NCBI GenBank assembly: GCA_012728465.1
Contig: JAAYFB010000242.1
Location: forward strand, 1 to 6,221
Direction of reading: 5' to 3'
DNA: 6,221 bases
From: Proteiniphilum sp.
GTDB lineage: Bacteria > Bacteroidota > Bacteroidia > Bacteroidales > Dysgonomonadaceae
Shown in pieces: positions 4,742 through 6,221 of this stretch. The notes below the pieces were generated by a model. The model was given only the letters and a program-made list of their open reading frames with translations, ran no database searches and was not told the DNA's origin. The position numbers were made by a program, and so were the translations under genes. Each line of letters begins with the position of its first letter. Positions within the stretch are counted from its first letter, which is position 1.

Positions 4742-6221
4742 ATGAATCACATTTCAAAAGTGGGTATTGTTGTTCTCTTTTCTCTTCTAATGAGTGCAAC
4801 CACAATCAATGCCCAAAAAAAAGTGTTAGATCACACCGTGTATGATGGTTGGAAAAGCCTAACAAGCACAAGCATAAGCCATGATGGCAGGATAGCTACA
4901 TCGCTAATCAGTCCACAAGAGGGGGATACCACTTTGCTGATTAGAAATACTGTAAGCAATCAAGAGATTCTTATCGATAGAGTTAACAGATATTCTTTGT
5001 CGCCCGATGGCAAATATACTGTGGGGATTGTGAAGGCACCTTTTGCTGAGCGTCGTCAAGCGCGCATCGATAAGAAGAAGGCTGAAGATGCACCAAAGGA
5101 TTCTTTGGTTATTGTAAACAATGCAACTTTTGAGATTGAAAAGATAGCCAATGTGAAATCCCTACGCACTCCACGTGAGATAGCAAAGCATATAGCATAC
5201 ACCATTGAGCATCCTAAGGATACCACAAAAAAGAGTAGCATCAAGCATAAGGATATACTTGTTGTTCGAAATTTACAATCGGGACACGAAGACTCTATAC
5301 GTAATGTGCAGTTATCACTGTTTAATAGATATGGAAACTCTTTTGCTGCAACAATTGAGCCCGACAAAAAGGACTCGACAGATACTCGAAGAGTTATTTT
5401 TTATGATTTAACTTCGTCAACCATAAAAGATATTTCAAATGATAGTCTTGACTATAAGTCATTGTCGTTTGACGAGGCTGGCAAGCAGTTAGTTTATATT
5501 GCCACTGGCGACACTTCGAAGATAGAACAAAAGGAATATGATGTTAGGTACTATAAACAGGGTGCTGATTCTGCATCAATCATTGCAACAAGCAATGTGA
5601 AAGGTATGCCCGAGGGGTGGATATTTACTGATAACGCCTCGCCAACATTTAGCAAGAGTGGAAATAGGATTATCATTGGTTCGGCACCTAAGCAGGCCCC
5701 AAAGGATACTACTATTGTTGACTTCGAGATGTCGAAACTTGATATTTGGAGTTGGCACGACCCAATTGCATCACCACAACAATTGGCAGAGCTAAAGCGA
5801 GAGCTGAGCAGGACTTACACTGGAGTAATTTCACCCGCATCACCTAATACATATAATTTGCTTGCAAGCAAAGAGATGCCATCGTGCAATATCGCAAATG
5901 AGGGTGATGGGCGATATGCTCTTCTTTACTCGAATATTCCCTATTTGCTAGAGACGCAATGGGATTTGTCGCCCAAATATGATGTTTGGGTGTATGACTT
6001 TGAGACGGATAGAACAATTGAGGTGGCTAAAACTCTGAAAGGTAGGCCATCGCTGTCGCCAAATGGTGATTATCTTACGTGGTGGAATGCAGAAGAGAAG
6101 AATTGGTATTCTTATAGCAACATAAAAGGCAATACAACTAATATTACCGAAAATATCGGTGTCAACTTTTGGGACGAGAAGAACGATGTGCCATCCTTGC
6201 CTGGTTCGCACGGTATGGCTG
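4742..6221 (+). CDS. Secreted S9 (prolyl-oligopeptidase-like) family protein, N-terminal part
   Basis: An open frame runs from ATG at 4742 to the window edge, 493 codons without a stop. Residues 1-24 are a signal peptide: a short Lys-containing start, a hydrophobic core (VGIVVLFSLLMSA) and a likely cut after INA, before QKK. The mature protein is thus exported, to the periplasm or outer surface. The rest has recurring beta-propeller blade motifs: SISHDGR (44-50), YSLSPDGKY (84-92), SPTFSKSGNRIIIG (300-313) and PSLSPNGDYLTWW (436-448). DFEMSKLDIWSWHDP (327-341) and NFWDEKNDVPSLPGSHGMA (475-493) resemble the large prolyl-oligopeptidase-like proteins of Bacteroidales (around 900 residues), which I recall but could not search for. 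The alpha/beta-hydrolase catalytic domain with its Ser-Asp-His triad would lie beyond the edge, so activity cannot be judged. The next in-frame ATG (residue 17) would destroy the signal peptide, which supports this start. It has its own promoter after the flavodoxin terminator. Confidence 0.85.
   Translation, partial: MNHISKVGIVVLFSLLMSATTINAQKKVLDHTVYDGWKSLTSTSISHDGRIATSLISPQEGDTTLLIRNTVSNQEILIDRVNRYSLSPDGKYTVGIVKAPFAERRQARIDKKKAEDAPKDSLVIVNNATFEIEKIANVKSLRTPREIAKHIAYTIEHPKDTTKKSSIKHKDILVVRNLQSGHEDSIRNVQLSLFNRYGNSFAATIEPDKKDSTDTRRVIFYDLTSSTIKDISNDSLDYKSLSFDEAGKQLVYIATGDTSKIEQKEYDVRYYKQGADSASIIATSNVKGMPEGWIFTDNASPTFSKSGNRIIIGSAPKQAPKDTTIVDFEMSKLDIWSWHDPIASPQQLAELKRELSRTYTGVISPASPNTYNLLASKEMPSCNIANEGDGRYALLYSNIPYLLETQWDLSPKYDVWVYDFETDRTIEVAKTLKGRPSLSPNGDYLTWWNAEEKNWYSYSNIKGNTTNITENIGVNFWDEKNDVPSLPGSHGMA

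Noticed and set aside
5056..5367. Minus-strand frames within the S9-like gene (5056-5367, 5576-5758, 5948-6211)
   Set aside because: The plus-strand frame is continuous over 493 codons with signal peptide and propeller motifs, so the opposite frames are shadows.

Overview
The window looks like a chromosomal segment of a Bacteroidota bacterium, most likely a Bacteroidales. Three things point there: promoters of the Bacteroides type (TAnnTTTG at -7, in one case with TTTG 19 nt upstream), A-rich gene leaders without Shine-Dalgarno sequences, and protein sequences typical of that group. No exact genus can be assigned from the sequence alone.

Left part, minus strand (1-3015): a valyl-tRNA synthetase gene (valS, complete) is followed 66 bp later by a tryptophanyl-tRNA synthetase gene (trpS, only the first 98 codons are in the window). 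A perfect 14-bp hairpin fills most of the gap between them. valS has a good -7 promoter element just upstream of its start.

Middle part (3016-3833): about 800 bp of very A+T-rich DNA with no convincing gene. It holds a cluster of short repeats built on the 12-mer ACAAATGTGTTT (four exact copies in both orientations, two diverged ones), which form an 18-bp inverted repeat and a long imperfect hairpin. This is the least explained part of the window. It is followed by a minus-strand tRNA-Arg(CCT) gene with a textbook Bacteroides promoter.

Right part, plus strand (3906-6221): a divergent spacer with a palindrome and a candidate Fur box leads into a long-chain flavodoxin gene that lacks the usual FMN-stacking tryptophan. 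It ends at a strong intrinsic terminator. A new promoter overlaps the end of that terminator and drives a secreted, prolyl-oligopeptidase-like (S9 family) protein, of which only the signal peptide and most of the N-terminal beta-propeller part lie in the window.

The genes are mostly housekeeping: translation (valS, trpS, tRNA-Arg), electron transfer (flavodoxin) and exported peptide hydrolysis. No defence system, phage, insertion sequence or CRISPR array is visible. The most useful leads are the repeat cluster, the valS-trpS hairpin, the possible iron control of the flavodoxin and its substituted FMN-binding loop.
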